From contig CAADHD010000006.1 of the NCBI GenBank assembly GCA_900696575.1, positions 1-64,000 on the forward strand: a stretch of 64,000 nt of DNA, read 5' to 3'. Shown here one piece after another: positions 34,859 to 44,584 of the stretch. The position numbers and the translations under genes were made by a program. The DNA is from an uncultured Bacteroidota bacterium (lineage in GTDB: Bacteria; Bacteroidota; Bacteroidia; AKYH767-A; OLB10). Below the pieces are notes generated by a model. It saw only the letters and a program-made list of their open reading frames with translations, ran no database searches and was not told where the DNA came from. Each line of letters starts with the position of its first letter. Position 1 is the first letter of the stretch.

Positions 34859-36156
34859 TTAAGTAACCTGTCAGCCACTGCTTCCATTTTAGAGCCGCGC
34901 GAGCCTTTTATCAATACAGTATAGCCCTCAAGAGAAACGGTGTTAAGGTAAGCGGCTGCTTCGGCAGAAGTCTGAAAGTGATGTCCGTTTAATTTTTTTT
35001 CCAAACCTTTAAAATTTTCTCCGATCAGCACAGCTTCAATAGCAGAGGTTTTAAGCAGGGATGAAATAAAGGCATGTTCTTTTTCGGCATGGTTACCCAA
35101 TTCAAGCATTTCGCCCAGTATGGCCATTTTCCTTCCTGAAAAATTTTCTTTCAGATTTTTAATGGCTGCCTCCATGCTGGTAGGGTTGGCATTGTAATAA
35201 TCAAGAATAAAAGTAGTTTTGTTTTTTACCAACATTTGCGATCGTTTATTTTCCGGAAAGTAGCTTTCAATTCCATGGCGGATGTTGGCTGCGCTCACTC
35301 TGAAATAACAACCAATGCAAACGGCACATAACAGGTTTTCAAAATTGTAAGCGCCAGCCAAATTCGATTGGGCATTGCCTGCATTTCCTTCGGCATTCCA
35401 TTTCACTATGATTTTATCACCATTCAACTCATACGATCCGCGGCAAAAATTATTATCTGAAATACCGTAGGTAATGAGCTTATCATATTCCCCGCAACGC
35501 TCTGTTAACTGTGCATTATCCGAATTGATAAAAATCTGGCGTTGATGTTTTTTCAGAAAATCATACATCTCGCCTTTGCCTTTAATCACTCCTTCAAAAC
35601 CACCAAATCCTTCCAGATGAGCTTTACCTACATTGGTAACTAGTCCAAAATCCGGTAATGCAATTTCGCAGAGCTGCTCAATTTCTTTCTGATGATTAGC
35701 TCCCATTTCAATAATGGCAAATTCATGCTGCTCGTTCACATCAAGCAATGTTAATGGAACTCCGATATGATTATTCAGATTACCCTGAGTGGCTAAAACC
35801 CTGTATTGCTGCGACAGGATGCATCTAATCAGTTCTTTGGTTGTTGTTTTTCCGTTGCTACCGGTAAGAGCGATAAACTTTGTGTTTATAAACTGAAGAC
35901 GGTGATGAGTGGCTAATTGTTGTAAAGCCGTGAGCACATCTTTTACAAGAATCGTTCTTTCATTAAGAACATACTTCTCCTCATCTACCACGCAATAAGA
36001 AGCCCCTTTACTCAATGCTTCGGCAGCAAATTCATTTCCGTTAAAGTTAGCTCCTTTCAGGGCGAAAAAAAATCCGCCCACTGCTATTTTTCTTGAATCG
36101 GTTGAATGTCTTCTATCGCATTCATTCCACAGTTTGTAAATTTTTTTGATGTCCAT
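34855..36156 (-). CDS. murF: UDP-MurNAc-tripeptide:D-Ala-D-Ala ligase
   Basis: Adds D-alanyl-D-alanine to the UDP-MurNAc peptide in the last cytoplasmic step of peptidoglycan precursor synthesis. The 433 residues begin with a short Mur ligase N-domain (TDSRKIAVGGFFFALKGANFNGN), then the ATP loop ALTGSNGKTTTKELI, GNLNNHIGVPLTLL, EMGANHQKEIEQLCEIALP, and the C-domain LDYYNANPTSMEAAI and KGSRGSKME. All are standard for MurF. It lies downstream of gldJ on the same strand beyond a terminator-like hairpin. The gldJ-murF order is one I recognise from other Bacteroidota. Confidence 0.95.
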   Translation of the reverse strand: MDIKKIYKLWNECDRRHSTDSRKIAVGGFFFALKGANFNGNEFAAEALSKGASYCVVDEEKYVLNERTILVKDVLTALQQLATHHRLQFINTKFIALTGSNGKTTTKELIRCILSQQYRVLATQGNLNNHIGVPLTLLDVNEQHEFAIIEMGANHQKEIEQLCEIALPDFGLVTNVGKAHLEGFGGFEGVIKGKGEMYDFLKKHQRQIFINSDNAQLTERCGEYDKLITYGISDNNFCRGSYELNGDKIIVKWNAEGNAGNAQSNLAGAYNFENLLCAVCIGCYFRVSAANIRHGIESYFPENKRSQMLVKNKTTFILDYYNANPTSMEAAIKNLKENFSGRKMAILGEMLELGNHAEKEHAFISSLLKTSAIEAVLIGENFKGLEKKLNGHHFQTSAEAAAYLNTVSLEGYTVLIKGSRGSKMEAVADRLLN

Positions 36157-36174
36157 TGCCGCTACAAAATAAAA

Positions 36175-36202
36175 CAGCCTCTATGCAAAGGCACAGAGGC
36201 TG
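36175..36202 (-). terminator. Terminator-like hairpin after gldJ
   Basis: CAGCCTCT and AGAGGCTG form an 8-bp stem around a 12-base loop. On the minus strand the stem is followed by TTTTATTTTG. It falls between gldJ and murF, so murF may have its own promoter or depend on read-through. Confidence 0.65.
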
Positions 36203-36223
36203 ATCAGTTATTTTCAAACAAAT

Positions 36224-37663
36224 TTATCTCTTCTGTTTTCTTTTTTTGAAATCAAAACCTACAGGGCTGCCAACGCGCGCCATGGCACAACGGAAGCCTA
36301 TAAAATCAGTGGAAAGGCGTTCGTCCAAATAACGTCTTGACCCCGGAGACATCCAGTAAGCACGGTCTTTCCATGAGCCGCCTTTGTAAACGCGTGCATG
36401 GTCATCAACCATTGAGGTCTGACCGTAATTATAAACCACTTCGGGCTCATCGCCATCGAGAAAGTTTCTGTTATCGGCTTTCCGGTAATTTCTGCGGCCT
36501 TCGTTTTCCTGTTCGGTTACATCACGGTACATAATCCTGCCAAGACTGTCTTTTTCTGCAATCTGACCTTCTTCATCGGTCAACTGGGTTTTGAAAACGT
36601 TTCCGCGATATGAATTGAAATCGTCTTTATCTTCAGGTGAAAGCGGACGGTAAACATCAGCTACCCATTCGGAAACATTGCCTCCCATGTTATACAAGCC
36701 ATAATCATTGGGAATAAAACTGATGACCGGAGCAGTAATATCAGCATTATCATTCAGAAAACCGGCAGTACCCATATTATCTCCTCTTCCTCGTTTGAAA
36801 TTGGCAAGCATTTGTCCTTTATATTTTTCAGAAGCATCGCGAACTATGTGTCCATTCCAGGGATATTGTTTACGGCTGGTTACACGCTCATAAACTGTAT
36901 TTCCGATTTGAGCAAGAGAAGCATATTCCCATTCTGCTTCGGTGGGCAGTCGATAGCGGGGTAAAAGGATACCGTCTTCCATTCTAACTTTACGGGTATC
37001 GCGGTTTGGATTGTAATCATGCAGATCGCTTTTTACTAAACCTTCGTATTGAGCGGCAAGGTAGGCATCGGTATTAAAATTATCTTCGTTAACCTGAGCC
37101 GGGTTGACGCGAAGAATTCCTTCGCGAATCAGGATGGCTTCGTTTACTCTGTCGGTACGCCAGGCTGCGAAATCATTTGCCTGAAGCCAGTTAACTCCAA
37201 CAACAGGATACTGTTGATAGGCCGGATGGCGCAGGTAATTCTCAACCAGTGGTTCAAGGTAGGCAAGTTTTGAGCGCCAAACCAGGGTATCTGGCAATGC
37301 TTTACGGTAAACTTCAGGATAATCGGTACCGAAAACACGATCGAGCCAATAAAGGTATTCAAGGTAATGGATATTGGCAATTTCAGTTTCGTCCATATAA
37401 AAGGATGAAACCGTCATTCTGCGCGGAATGTTATCCCAGTCAATAGTAATATCCTGTTCTGTACGCCCCATGGTAAAAGTTCCTCCTTCAACAAGAATTA
37501 ACCCCGGACCGGTTTCCTGTTCTGTATAAGGAACCACTTCAAAACCTCCGTTTTTTTCATTGTTATACTCCCAGGCAGTAACAGCAGATTGCTGTTTGGT
37601 GCAGGAAGTGGTAATAAGCATGCCTGCTGAGAGTATGGTGCTGAAAATGATGGATTTTTTCAT
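36224..37663 (-). CDS. gldJ: Gliding/T9SS lipoprotein GldJ
   Basis: A 479-residue outer-membrane lipoprotein (lipobox LITTSC, Cys at residue ~21) with a formylglycine-generating-enzyme (SUMF1) fold that is not known to be catalytic. The match is to GldJ rather than GldK: LVEGGTFTMGRTEQDITIDW, NIPRRMTVSSFYMDETEIAN, then PDTLVWRSKLAYLEPLVENY, LRHPAYQQYPVVGVNW, and AWRTDRVNEA. A long insert precedes RYRLPTEAEWEYAS, and the end has ARVYKGGSWKDRAYWMSPGS. In Flavobacterium GldJ is needed for T9SS function and stabilises GldK. It has its own -7 box and lies next to the porP-like gene and near porU/porV. Confidence 0.85.
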   Translation of the reverse strand: MKKSIIFSTILSAGMLITTSCTKQQSAVTAWEYNNEKNGGFEVVPYTEQETGPGLILVEGGTFTMGRTEQDITIDWDNIPRRMTVSSFYMDETEIANIHYLEYLYWLDRVFGTDYPEVYRKALPDTLVWRSKLAYLEPLVENYLRHPAYQQYPVVGVNWLQANDFAAWRTDRVNEAILIREGILRVNPAQVNEDNFNTDAYLAAQYEGLVKSDLHDYNPNRDTRKVRMEDGILLPRYRLPTEAEWEYASLAQIGNTVYERVTSRKQYPWNGHIVRDASEKYKGQMLANFKRGRGDNMGTAGFLNDNADITAPVISFIPNDYGLYNMGGNVSEWVADVYRPLSPEDKDDFNSYRGNVFKTQLTDEEGQIAEKDSLGRIMYRDVTEQENEGRRNYRKADNRNFLDGDEPEVVYNYGQTSMVDDHARVYKGGSWKDRAYWMSPGSRRYLDERLSTDFIGFRCAMARVGSPVGFDFKKRKQKR

Positions 37664-37692
37664 GTTTTAATGATGTTTTTTAAAATGGTCAG

Positions 37693-37700
37693 CAAATGTA
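37693..37700 (-). promoter_or_regulatory. -7 box of gldJ
   Basis: The minus strand reads TACATTTG, 29 nt before the gldJ ATG at 37663, giving a leader of about 25 nt. Confidence 0.45.
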
Positions 37701-37725
37701 TATTTCCTTAATTGATTTACCAAAA

Positions 37726-38724
37726 CTAAAATGCAGGACAGCTTATTGTGCGGAAACGCTTCTTTTTGGGCCTGCATTCGAACTGCATTCCGAAACTGAT
37801 TTCATGCGAACCGGCTGTGGTATTATTAGTAAGTTTGGAAATGGTGATGTCGTAGCTGTAGCCAAATTTAAATACTCCGCGCTGGAAGCCAATTAAGGCA
37901 ATAGCTGATTCAGCAGAAAAACCATCAGTCATGTTGCAACGGAACCATAAACCACCTACAACAGGAGAGTGAAGGATATAGGCTCCGAGATTCAGGTAGT
38001 TAAAACCTGCTTGCTGCTGAAAAATTGCATTGGGTGATAAATAGGTTCCGTTATCGCGGTTTGAGCTGAATTTGTAACTGCCTGTATTACCTAATGGAAG
38101 CATTGCTCCGGCATGAGCGGTAATTTTCATAGGCAGTTCGCTGGTTCCCTGAACAATGAATGCTTCATCAGGTTGAGTAAGGTGATGCACGGCAATGCCT
38201 CCGTAAAATGAGCTTGAATAAGCGAGAATTCCGGCAGAGAAATCGGCAAATGAGCGGCTTTCACTCGGGCGGGTTTCCTGAGTGGCATAGATATATCCGT
38301 AACGAGGGTCAATCATATCGCCAAAGGTTAGTTTATCCCAGTCTAATTTTTTCTGAACATACGTGGCCTGCAACCCGAAGCGGACTGAAAAATCTCTTGC
38401 AATGTTCAACTGGTAAGCATAAACACCGGCTATGTTGGTGGTGGAAATTGTTCCTTCACCGGCTTTATCATTCAGAATGTTAAGAGCTACACCGCCATTA
38501 AGCAAATCCACATGCTGATCATAAGAAGCGCTATAGGTAATGTAGGTTTTGGCAAGTGCCGGCCATTGATTGCGGTAGTTCATGTTGATACGCGGGCAAC
38601 GCACTGAACCGGCAAAGGCAGGGTTAATGTAGATGGGATTGGCATAGAACTGAGTGAAAAGCGGGTCCTGCGCACTTACGCTTGCACTGAGCATAACCAT
38701 CACGGCAATTAGAATCTTTCTCAT
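37726..38724 (-). CDS. PorP/SprF-family T9SS outer-membrane protein
   Basis: From ATG 38724 the product has 332 residues with signal peptide MRKILIAVMVMLSASVSAQ; a longer reading frame upstream has no coding character. The mature start QDPLFTQFYANPIYINPAFA, then GSVRCPRINMNYRNQWPAL, is the signature of PorP/SprF proteins, which form an outer-membrane barrel associated with T9SS. Family members bind SprB-like adhesins or link PorE to the peptidoglycan. This may be the PorP of the machine or a cargo-specific SprF; the absence of a neighbouring adhesin argues for the former but does not prove it. Confidence 0.87.
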   Translation of the reverse strand: MRKILIAVMVMLSASVSAQDPLFTQFYANPIYINPAFAGSVRCPRINMNYRNQWPALAKTYITYSASYDQHVDLLNGGVALNILNDKAGEGTISTTNIAGVYAYQLNIARDFSVRFGLQATYVQKKLDWDKLTFGDMIDPRYGYIYATQETRPSESRSFADFSAGILAYSSSFYGGIAVHHLTQPDEAFIVQGTSELPMKITAHAGAMLPLGNTGSYKFSSNRDNGTYLSPNAIFQQQAGFNYLNLGAYILHSPVVGGLWFRCNMTDGFSAESAIALIGFQRGVFKFGYSYDITISKLTNNTTAGSHEISFGMQFECRPKKKRFRTISCPAF

Positions 38725-38850
38725 GGTAGGTTTCACAATTGAAAACTTATACGCAGTATCTCTGATAGGTTTCAAAAAAAGGGATTTTCTTGCAATAATT
38801 TTTTTGGGCAATGCGTTAATCCGGCTGTGGAAATGAATTTTAACTTTCGA

Positions 38851-38858
38851 CAAAAGTA
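38851..38858 (-). promoter_or_regulatory. Likely -7 box of the porP-like gene
   Basis: The minus strand reads TACTTTTG in the divergent region between porP and porU. It would give a leader of about 120 nt before ATG 38724. The porU promoter on the other strand is less clear; TAACTTTC near 38841 is a weak candidate. Confidence 0.4.
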
Positions 38859-38937
38859 ATTGTTACAACTGAAACCACTAAATGATAAACAATTGCTCAT
38901 TTTTCAGTTACTTAATTTTGACCTGTTATCAACCAGT

Positions 38938-41900
38938 ATGAATCTCAACCCGAAAAGTTTATTTGCAGTGTCTTTACTGTTTACCTCTGTTTATGGCTAT
39001 TCTCAATCTCAAAAAACAGCAAGTAACCGTGAATTATCGTTTGAACTGCAATGGAAACAACCGTTACGCGTTCAAATTGCAGAAAATGAATGGATAGATG
39101 TATTAAGTTTTGACGGAGGCACCTACAATCAACAGAACAATCATCTTCCCTCCTTTTCTTTCTCCTTCTCTTCTCCGGCAGTATTTGATTATGATGAACT
39201 GAGCGGCAGTATTGAAAATGCCGTTTACCAGCCTTTGAGCGAAAGCCAGCTGATCAGAAATGCCGAACTGATAAAAAATGATGTGATCCCCGATGTTCAA
39301 ACAGGCCTTACGCGCAAAGTTGCCTACACCACCATCAGCTTTATTCCCATCAGAAAAACAGCAGGTGGATTTGAAAAGTTGATTTCATTCTCTTTGAAGC
39401 TTTATTCAACCGGAAGAAGAATAGCTGAAAAAACCTCTGTAACTCCCTGGGCAGCTCATTCTGTTCTTGCCTCAGGCAAATGGTATAAAGTGGCTGTTAA
39501 AGACGATGGCATTTATAAACTTGATTACAACTTTTTCCGTCAGCTTGGATTTGATATGGCTACACTTGACCCGCGTACCATCCGTGTGTTTGGAAATGGA
39601 ACCGGCATGTTGCCCGAGGCCAACAGCGCATGGCGCCCAGATGATTTGATGGAAAATGCTATTGAAGTAATTGGCGAAGCCGATGGAATATTCAACCCTT
39701 CTGATTACGTACTGTTTTTTGGCCGATCGCCTGACCGGTGGACATTCAATCCGTCAACTTCGAGGTACAGCCACAGCAAACATCTGTATCACGATTACAA
39801 CCATTACTTCATCACGGCTGATTACCGTTCAGGTATTCCGAAACGAGTGCCATCGCAGCCTTCCCTTCAGCCTCAGCCTAATGATTTTAATGTTACTACG
39901 GTTGATCATTTAGCCTTTCATCACAACAATCTTAAAAATTTTATCAAGTCAGGCCGTCATGCCTACGGTGAAACCTTCGATATAAATCTGTCTCAGAGTT
40001 TCGGGTTCAATGTGCCCTCCGTTTCAACTGCTGAGCAGGTATGGTATAACATCAACTTTATGGCGCGTTCAACTTTACCCAGCAGTTTTACTATTTCGCA
40101 CACAGGCCAGTTATTATGTACAGCCAGCATGGCGGCCGTTAGTACCGGTACATATGCCGATTATGGAACACTCAAAGACTGCAAAGGAAATTTTAACCCT
40201 TCCGGAAATGCCGTTACTTTCGACATCACTTATAATTTCAATCCCTCCGCTCCTTCTTCAGTCGGATATCTTGATTACATTGAAATAAATGCCCGTAAAC
40301 AATTGGCCGTACAAACCAATGCATACACCTTCCGCGACAAGGCTGCTTTTTTGAATAACGCTTCGCAGGCACGTTATACCATTCAGGGTTACAATAACGC
40401 TTATCGGGTTTGGGATGTAACCGATCCTTACAACATCACAGAACAGCAGGTAAATCAGGACGGCTCGTTCATTGCAGATGCAACCGTCTTAAAAGAATTT
40501 ATTCTCTTCCGCAATCAGAATGCTGTTGCTCCGGTAAACAAAGGACTTGTACCCAATCAGGATTTGCATGGTCTGGATGCAGCAGAAATGATCATCATCA
40601 GTCATCCGTTATTTCTTTCACAAGCAAACCGCCTTGCCGATATGCACCGCCAGCATGATGGCCTCAGTATTCATGTAGTTGACATCAACCAGGTTTACAA
40701 TGAATTTTCATCCGGCACACGCGATGTGCCTTCCCTGCGCGATTTTCTTAAAATGATGTACGACCGCAGCGGTGGGCAGTATCCGAAATATCTATTGCTT
40801 TTTGGTGATGGCTCTTATGATAACAAAGGCGAGTATGCTTCCAACACCAATTTTATTCCTACCTATCAGAGCGAAAACAGCATCAGCGTTCTCAGCTCTT
40901 ACCAGTCGGATGATTTCTTCGGTTTTCTTGATGACAACGAAGGTTTCTGGCCTCCGGGCAATACATCCAACCTGCTTGATTTAGGCATTGGCAGGCTACC
41001 GGCAAAATCCGTAGCCGAAGCTACCGCTATGGTTGATAAAATAAGCCGCTACATGACAACAGGAAATCTTGGTAATCCAACAGCATGCAATGAAGCCAAT
41101 TCAAGCCTTGGTGACTGGAGAAATATAATCTGTCTTGTTGCCGATGATGAAGACAGCGGTGCTTACCTTGATCAGTCTGACACCTTGATGAAAAACCTGA
41201 ATGCATATACCCTGCGCTTCAACCTTGATAAAATTTATATTGATGCTTATCCGCAAATTTCAACAGCAGGCGGGCAGCGTTATCCTGATGTTAATACCGC
41301 TATCAGTAATCGCATAAATAAAGGCGCATTGGTGATTAACTATGTTGGTCATGGAGGTGAGATTGGCTGGGCACATGAAAAAATTCTTGACAACAATATG
41401 ATTGGTAACTGGCAGAATCCTTATCGTATGCCTTTGTTTGTTACTGCTACCTGCGAATTCAGCCGTTTTGATGATCCGGGAAGGACTTCTTCAGGCGAAT
41501 ATGTTTTACTGAAAGGCGATGGCGGAGGAATAGGCCTTTATACTACAACACGTTTAGTGTATGCCTATCAGAATGCAGTGTTGAACAAGTTTGTGTTCAG
41601 GCGGTTATTTGAACCTGTTAATGGAGAAATGCCAAGGCTTGGCGATATATACCGCCTCTCGAAACTCGATTTTATAAATGACAACACCCGTAACTTCTGC
41701 ATGCTTGGCGATCCTGCTTTGCGCCTGGCTTATCCAAAATATGATATTGTAGCAACCGGCATCAATAATCAGCCATTGAATGGGGTGAATGATACCATCA
41801 ATGCTCTAAGCAAGGTTACCATTTCGGGCGAAGTAAGAAACAACGGGGTGAAGATGCATGACTTTAACGGGGTGATTTATCCTACAGTGTATGATAAAGC

Positions 41901-42816
41901 CTCACTCATGAAAAGCCTGAGCAACGACAGCGGCAGCCCGCAACGAACATTCTCCTTACAGAAAAATATTCTCTTTAAAGGAAAAGCGCAGGTTACTAAT
42001 GGCCATTTCAGTTTTACGTTTATAGTTCCGAAAGATATTGCCTACAACTTCGGCAAAGGAAGGTTGAGTTTTTATGCTCAAAATGGGAAGGAAGATGCAT
42101 CAGGATTTTATGACGAATTGATTGTCGGGGGAATTAATCCCAATGCTGCTGCCGATGATAAAGGCCCCGAAATAAAACTTTATATGAACGATGAGAAATT
42201 CGTTTTTGGCGGAATTACCAATGAGAATCCCGTAATCTATGCCGTAGCTTCCGATGAAAGCGGAATCAATACCGTTGGCAATGGAATAGGCCATGACATT
42301 GTTGCCGTGCTTGACAATAAAATAGATCCTGTATATGTGCTGAATGATTTTTACGAAGCTGATATGGATGATTACACAAAAGGAAAAGTCATTTACAGGC
42401 TTGAAAACCTTGAGGAAGGAAATCATTCATTAAAACTTAAAATCTGGGACATTTACAATAACTCCAGCGATGCCTATACCGAATTTACAGTAGCCGGCTC
42501 TGCTGAAATTGCTTTAAAACATGTTTTGAATTATCCTAATCCGTTCACCACTCATACATCCTTTTTCTTTGAACATAATCAGGCTTGTAACGGAATGGAT
42601 GTTCAGGTGCAGATTTTTACAGTAAGCGGTAAACTGGTAAAAACGCTGAATCAGCGTATAATCTGCGATGGATTCCGGAGTGATTCCATTTCGTGGAATG
42701 GTACTGATGAATATGGCGACCGGATTGGTCGCGGGGTTTATATTTATCGTCTTAAAGTGAGAAATGATAAGGGCGCTACGGCAGATAAATACGAGAAACT
42801 CGTGCTACTCAGGTAA
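38938..42816 (+). CDS. porU: T9SS C-terminal signal peptidase (sortase) PorU
   Basis: From ATG 38938, 1292 residues with signal peptide MNLNPKSLFAVSLLFTSVYG (the frame is open from 38860). It is a C25 (gingipain-like) cysteine peptidase that removes the sorting domain from T9SS cargo and attaches A-LPS to it. The domain order is an N-terminal beta region (~25-560) and a caspase-like catalytic domain (~580-960) with KYLLLFGDGSYDNKG. His805 lies in YVGHGGEIGW and Cys839 in TATCEFSRFDDPGR. Ig-like domains then lead to a C-terminal domain with LNYPNPFTTHTSFFFEHNQA, TVSGKLVKTL and GRGVYIYRLKV. Start of the porU-porV pair. Confidence 0.95.
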   Translation: MNLNPKSLFAVSLLFTSVYGYSQSQKTASNRELSFELQWKQPLRVQIAENEWIDVLSFDGGTYNQQNNHLPSFSFSFSSPAVFDYDELSGSIENAVYQPLSESQLIRNAELIKNDVIPDVQTGLTRKVAYTTISFIPIRKTAGGFEKLISFSLKLYSTGRRIAEKTSVTPWAAHSVLASGKWYKVAVKDDGIYKLDYNFFRQLGFDMATLDPRTIRVFGNGTGMLPEANSAWRPDDLMENAIEVIGEADGIFNPSDYVLFFGRSPDRWTFNPSTSRYSHSKHLYHDYNHYFITADYRSGIPKRVPSQPSLQPQPNDFNVTTVDHLAFHHNNLKNFIKSGRHAYGETFDINLSQSFGFNVPSVSTAEQVWYNINFMARSTLPSSFTISHTGQLLCTASMAAVSTGTYADYGTLKDCKGNFNPSGNAVTFDITYNFNPSAPSSVGYLDYIEINARKQLAVQTNAYTFRDKAAFLNNASQARYTIQGYNNAYRVWDVTDPYNITEQQVNQDGSFIADATVLKEFILFRNQNAVAPVNKGLVPNQDLHGLDAAEMIIISHPLFLSQANRLADMHRQHDGLSIHVVDINQVYNEFSSGTRDVPSLRDFLKMMYDRSGGQYPKYLLLFGDGSYDNKGEYASNTNFIPTYQSENSISVLSSYQSDDFFGFLDDNEGFWPPGNTSNLLDLGIGRLPAKSVAEATAMVDKISRYMTTGNLGNPTACNEANSSLGDWRNIICLVADDEDSGAYLDQSDTLMKNLNAYTLRFNLDKIYIDAYPQISTAGGQRYPDVNTAISNRINKGALVINYVGHGGEIGWAHEKILDNNMIGNWQNPYRMPLFVTATCEFSRFDDPGRTSSGEYVLLKGDGGGIGLYTTTRLVYAYQNAVLNKFVFRRLFEPVNGEMPRLGDIYRLSKLDFINDNTRNFCMLGDPALRLAYPKYDIVATGINNQPLNGVNDTINALSKVTISGEVRNNGVKMHDFNGVIYPTVYDKASLMKSLSNDSGSPQRTFSLQKNILFKGKAQVTNGHFSFTFIVPKDIAYNFGKGRLSFYAQNGKEDASGFYDELIVGGINPNAAADDKGPEIKLYMNDEKFVFGGITNENPVIYAVASDESGINTVGNGIGHDIVAVLDNKIDPVYVLNDFYEADMDDYTKGKVIYRLENLEEGNHSLKLKIWDIYNNSSDAYTEFTVAGSAEIALKHVLNYPNPFTTHTSFFFEHNQACNGMDVQVQIFTVSGKLVKTLNQRIICDGFRSDSISWNGTDEYGDRIGRGVYIYRLKVRNDKGATADKYEKLVLLR

Positions 42817-42843
42817 GTAAAGCCTGCTATTTATACCGCTTTC

Positions 42844-42851
42844 TATATTTG
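42844..42851 (+). promoter_or_regulatory. -7 box of porV
   Basis: TATATTTG matches TAnnTTTG and lies 28 bp after the porU stop and 80 bp before the porV ATG. porV can therefore be transcribed separately from porU. Confidence 0.45.
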
Positions 42852-42931
42852 CCCCCCGTTTTGCAACAATATCCGCTTTTATCCGTTAATAGCCCCATCT
42901 GACTTTACTCTTTAATCTGAATTTTTTACTG

Positions 42932-44131
42932 ATGAATCATATCCATAAAAAAACAGCAGCCGCATTTATGTTCGCTGCTTTGATCTTTTCTCAAACCCAG
43001 GCACAGGACAAATCAAACCTTCTTGGCCAGTTAAACACCATTACCACTGCCGTTCCTTTTCTGATGATATCGCCTGATGCCCGTGCAGGCGGAATGGGCG
43101 ATGCCGGTGTTGCCTCAGAACCTGATGCACATGCCATACATTGGAACCCTGCTAAAATGTCTTTTTATAATGGCAAGGGAATAGGTTCAGTATCATACAC
43201 ACCCTGGCTACGCAGCCTGGTAAACGATATTTATCTTGCTTATGCTACCGGATATATTAAGCCCAGCCCCGATCAGGCCATTGGCGGTTCTATCCGTTAC
43301 TTCTCACTCGGGCAAATTGATTTTACCGATGTAAATGGCGGCTCGCTAGGCTCTTTTAACCCCAGCGAATTTGCTTTGGATGTTGCCTACTCTCGCAAAC
43401 TCAGCGAAGATTTTTCAGGTGGAATTGCCTTGCGGTACATCCACTCCAACCTTACCGGTGGTATTCCCGTGCCCGGAGGTATCTCTTCTAAAGCAGGAAA
43501 TTCTGTTGCCGCTGATATTGCCGTGTATTATCAGAAAGATGTAGAAGTTGGTAAGAAACCCGCTGTGTTTTCATGGGGCTTAGCTATAACTAACATTGGC
43601 TCAAAAATTTCTTATACCGAAACCGGTGATAAAGATTTTATTCCTATTAACCTTCGTTTTGGCCCTTCGCTAAAACTGAAACTGAACGATTACAATGAAC
43701 TTACCATTAACCTTGACTTTAATAAACTGCTGGTACCAACACCCCCGATTTATTCTTCAGACTCAGCAGGTAATAATCTTATTTTATATGGTAAAGATCC
43801 GAAAGTGGGAGTTGCTGCCGGCATTTTTCAATCATTCAGTGATGCGCCTGACGGATTTAAAGAAGAGTTGAAAGAAATAAACATTGCAGGCGGCTTAGAA
43901 TACTGGTACGATAAACAATTTGCATTCCGCACAGGATATTTCTTTGAATCGGCTCAGAAAGGAAACCGTAAATACTTCACCCTGGGTGCCGGTTTACGTT
44001 ACAGCGTTTTCGGACTTGACTTCTCTTACCTTATTCCGACACAGCAGCGCAATCCGCTTGAAAACACTTTGCGCTTCAGCCTTTCCTTCAAATTCGGAGA
44101 TACAGGCAAAGAGCGCGAAAGCGGTGAGTAA
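42932..44131 (+). CDS. porV: T9SS outer-membrane protein PorV
   Basis: A 399-residue FadL-like outer-membrane barrel that binds T9SS cargo at the translocon and shuttles it to the PorU complex. The signal peptide is AAFMFAALIFSQTQAQ, and the mature part has the family motif PFLMISPDARAGGMGDAGVA, followed by AHAIHWNPAKMSF and VSYTPWLRSLVNDI. The C-terminal strand LRFSLSFKFGD is barrel-like. It sits directly downstream of porU, the usual Bacteroidota order. Confidence 0.94.
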   Translation: MNHIHKKTAAAFMFAALIFSQTQAQDKSNLLGQLNTITTAVPFLMISPDARAGGMGDAGVASEPDAHAIHWNPAKMSFYNGKGIGSVSYTPWLRSLVNDIYLAYATGYIKPSPDQAIGGSIRYFSLGQIDFTDVNGGSLGSFNPSEFALDVAYSRKLSEDFSGGIALRYIHSNLTGGIPVPGGISSKAGNSVAADIAVYYQKDVEVGKKPAVFSWGLAITNIGSKISYTETGDKDFIPINLRFGPSLKLKLNDYNELTINLDFNKLLVPTPPIYSSDSAGNNLILYGKDPKVGVAAGIFQSFSDAPDGFKEELKEINIAGGLEYWYDKQFAFRTGYFFESAQKGNRKYFTLGAGLRYSVFGLDFSYLIPTQQRNPLENTLRFSLSFKFGDTGKERESGE

Positions 44132-44477
44132 TAATAAATTACCAGATTAACAGTCCATTGGTTAAATACCCAGTGTAAATTTTTTTGTTTTGGTTTTTGG
44201 GCAATAAATATATTTTTAACAATGCTTTAAGTCCCATCCAGAAAGATATTCTTGATTCGCTGCACCATTGCTTTGAATCATTTACTGATGATACGTTTTT
44301 CAGATAAAGTTCTTTAGAGCCCCGTGAAAAATGCATCAGGCTTAATATCACAATTTTAAGAGTGATTCCAGATAGTTAGGATAACTCAGTTTTGTTTTTT
44401 ACTCATTACTCGTAACAAGAACTGTTTTATTTTATACATCCGGATTTTCTGAATTTTCCTAATTCATGAGATCTGCC
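44132..44477. other. Intergenic region after porV, no gene seen
   Basis: About 350 bases of AT-rich sequence separate porV from the terminator of the minus-strand outer-membrane protein gene. A 70-codon minus-strand frame at 44139-44351 looks random. No tRNA, terminator for porV or clear promoter box could be assigned. Confidence 0.4.
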
Positions 44478-44510
44478 AAAAAAAACCCGGACAAATTTGT
44501 CCGGGCGGGA
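44478..44510 (-). terminator. Intrinsic terminator of the stress-type operon
   Basis: CCCGGACAAATTTGTCCGGG (44486-44505) is a perfect 20-bp palindrome. On the minus strand it is followed by a run of nine T residues, so it terminates the transcript that includes the outer-membrane barrel gene. Confidence 0.85.
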
Positions 44511-44533
44511 GATTTATGTAAGTTGAATGGAAA

Positions 44534-44580
44534 GAATAATCAAATTGATGGTATTCCCATCAATACTCTTTTGATTATTC
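44534..44580. repeat. Nested palindrome just downstream of the barrel gene
   Basis: Outer arms GAATAATCAAA and TTTGATTATTC enclose inner arms ATTGATGG and CCATCAAT. The whole folds into a long hairpin that begins 5 bp beyond the minus-strand stop codon at 44585, before the true terminator. It could be an mRNA 3'-end stabiliser or a protein-binding site. Confidence 0.6.
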
Positions 44581-44584
44581 TACG

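Noticed and set aside
36224-37663. Formylglycine-generating enzyme or GldK
   Set aside because: The lipoprotein signal and motifs such as AWRTDRVNEA and the DTLVWRSKLAY segment match GldJ. No sulfatase is nearby, and the GldK-type motif spacing is not present.
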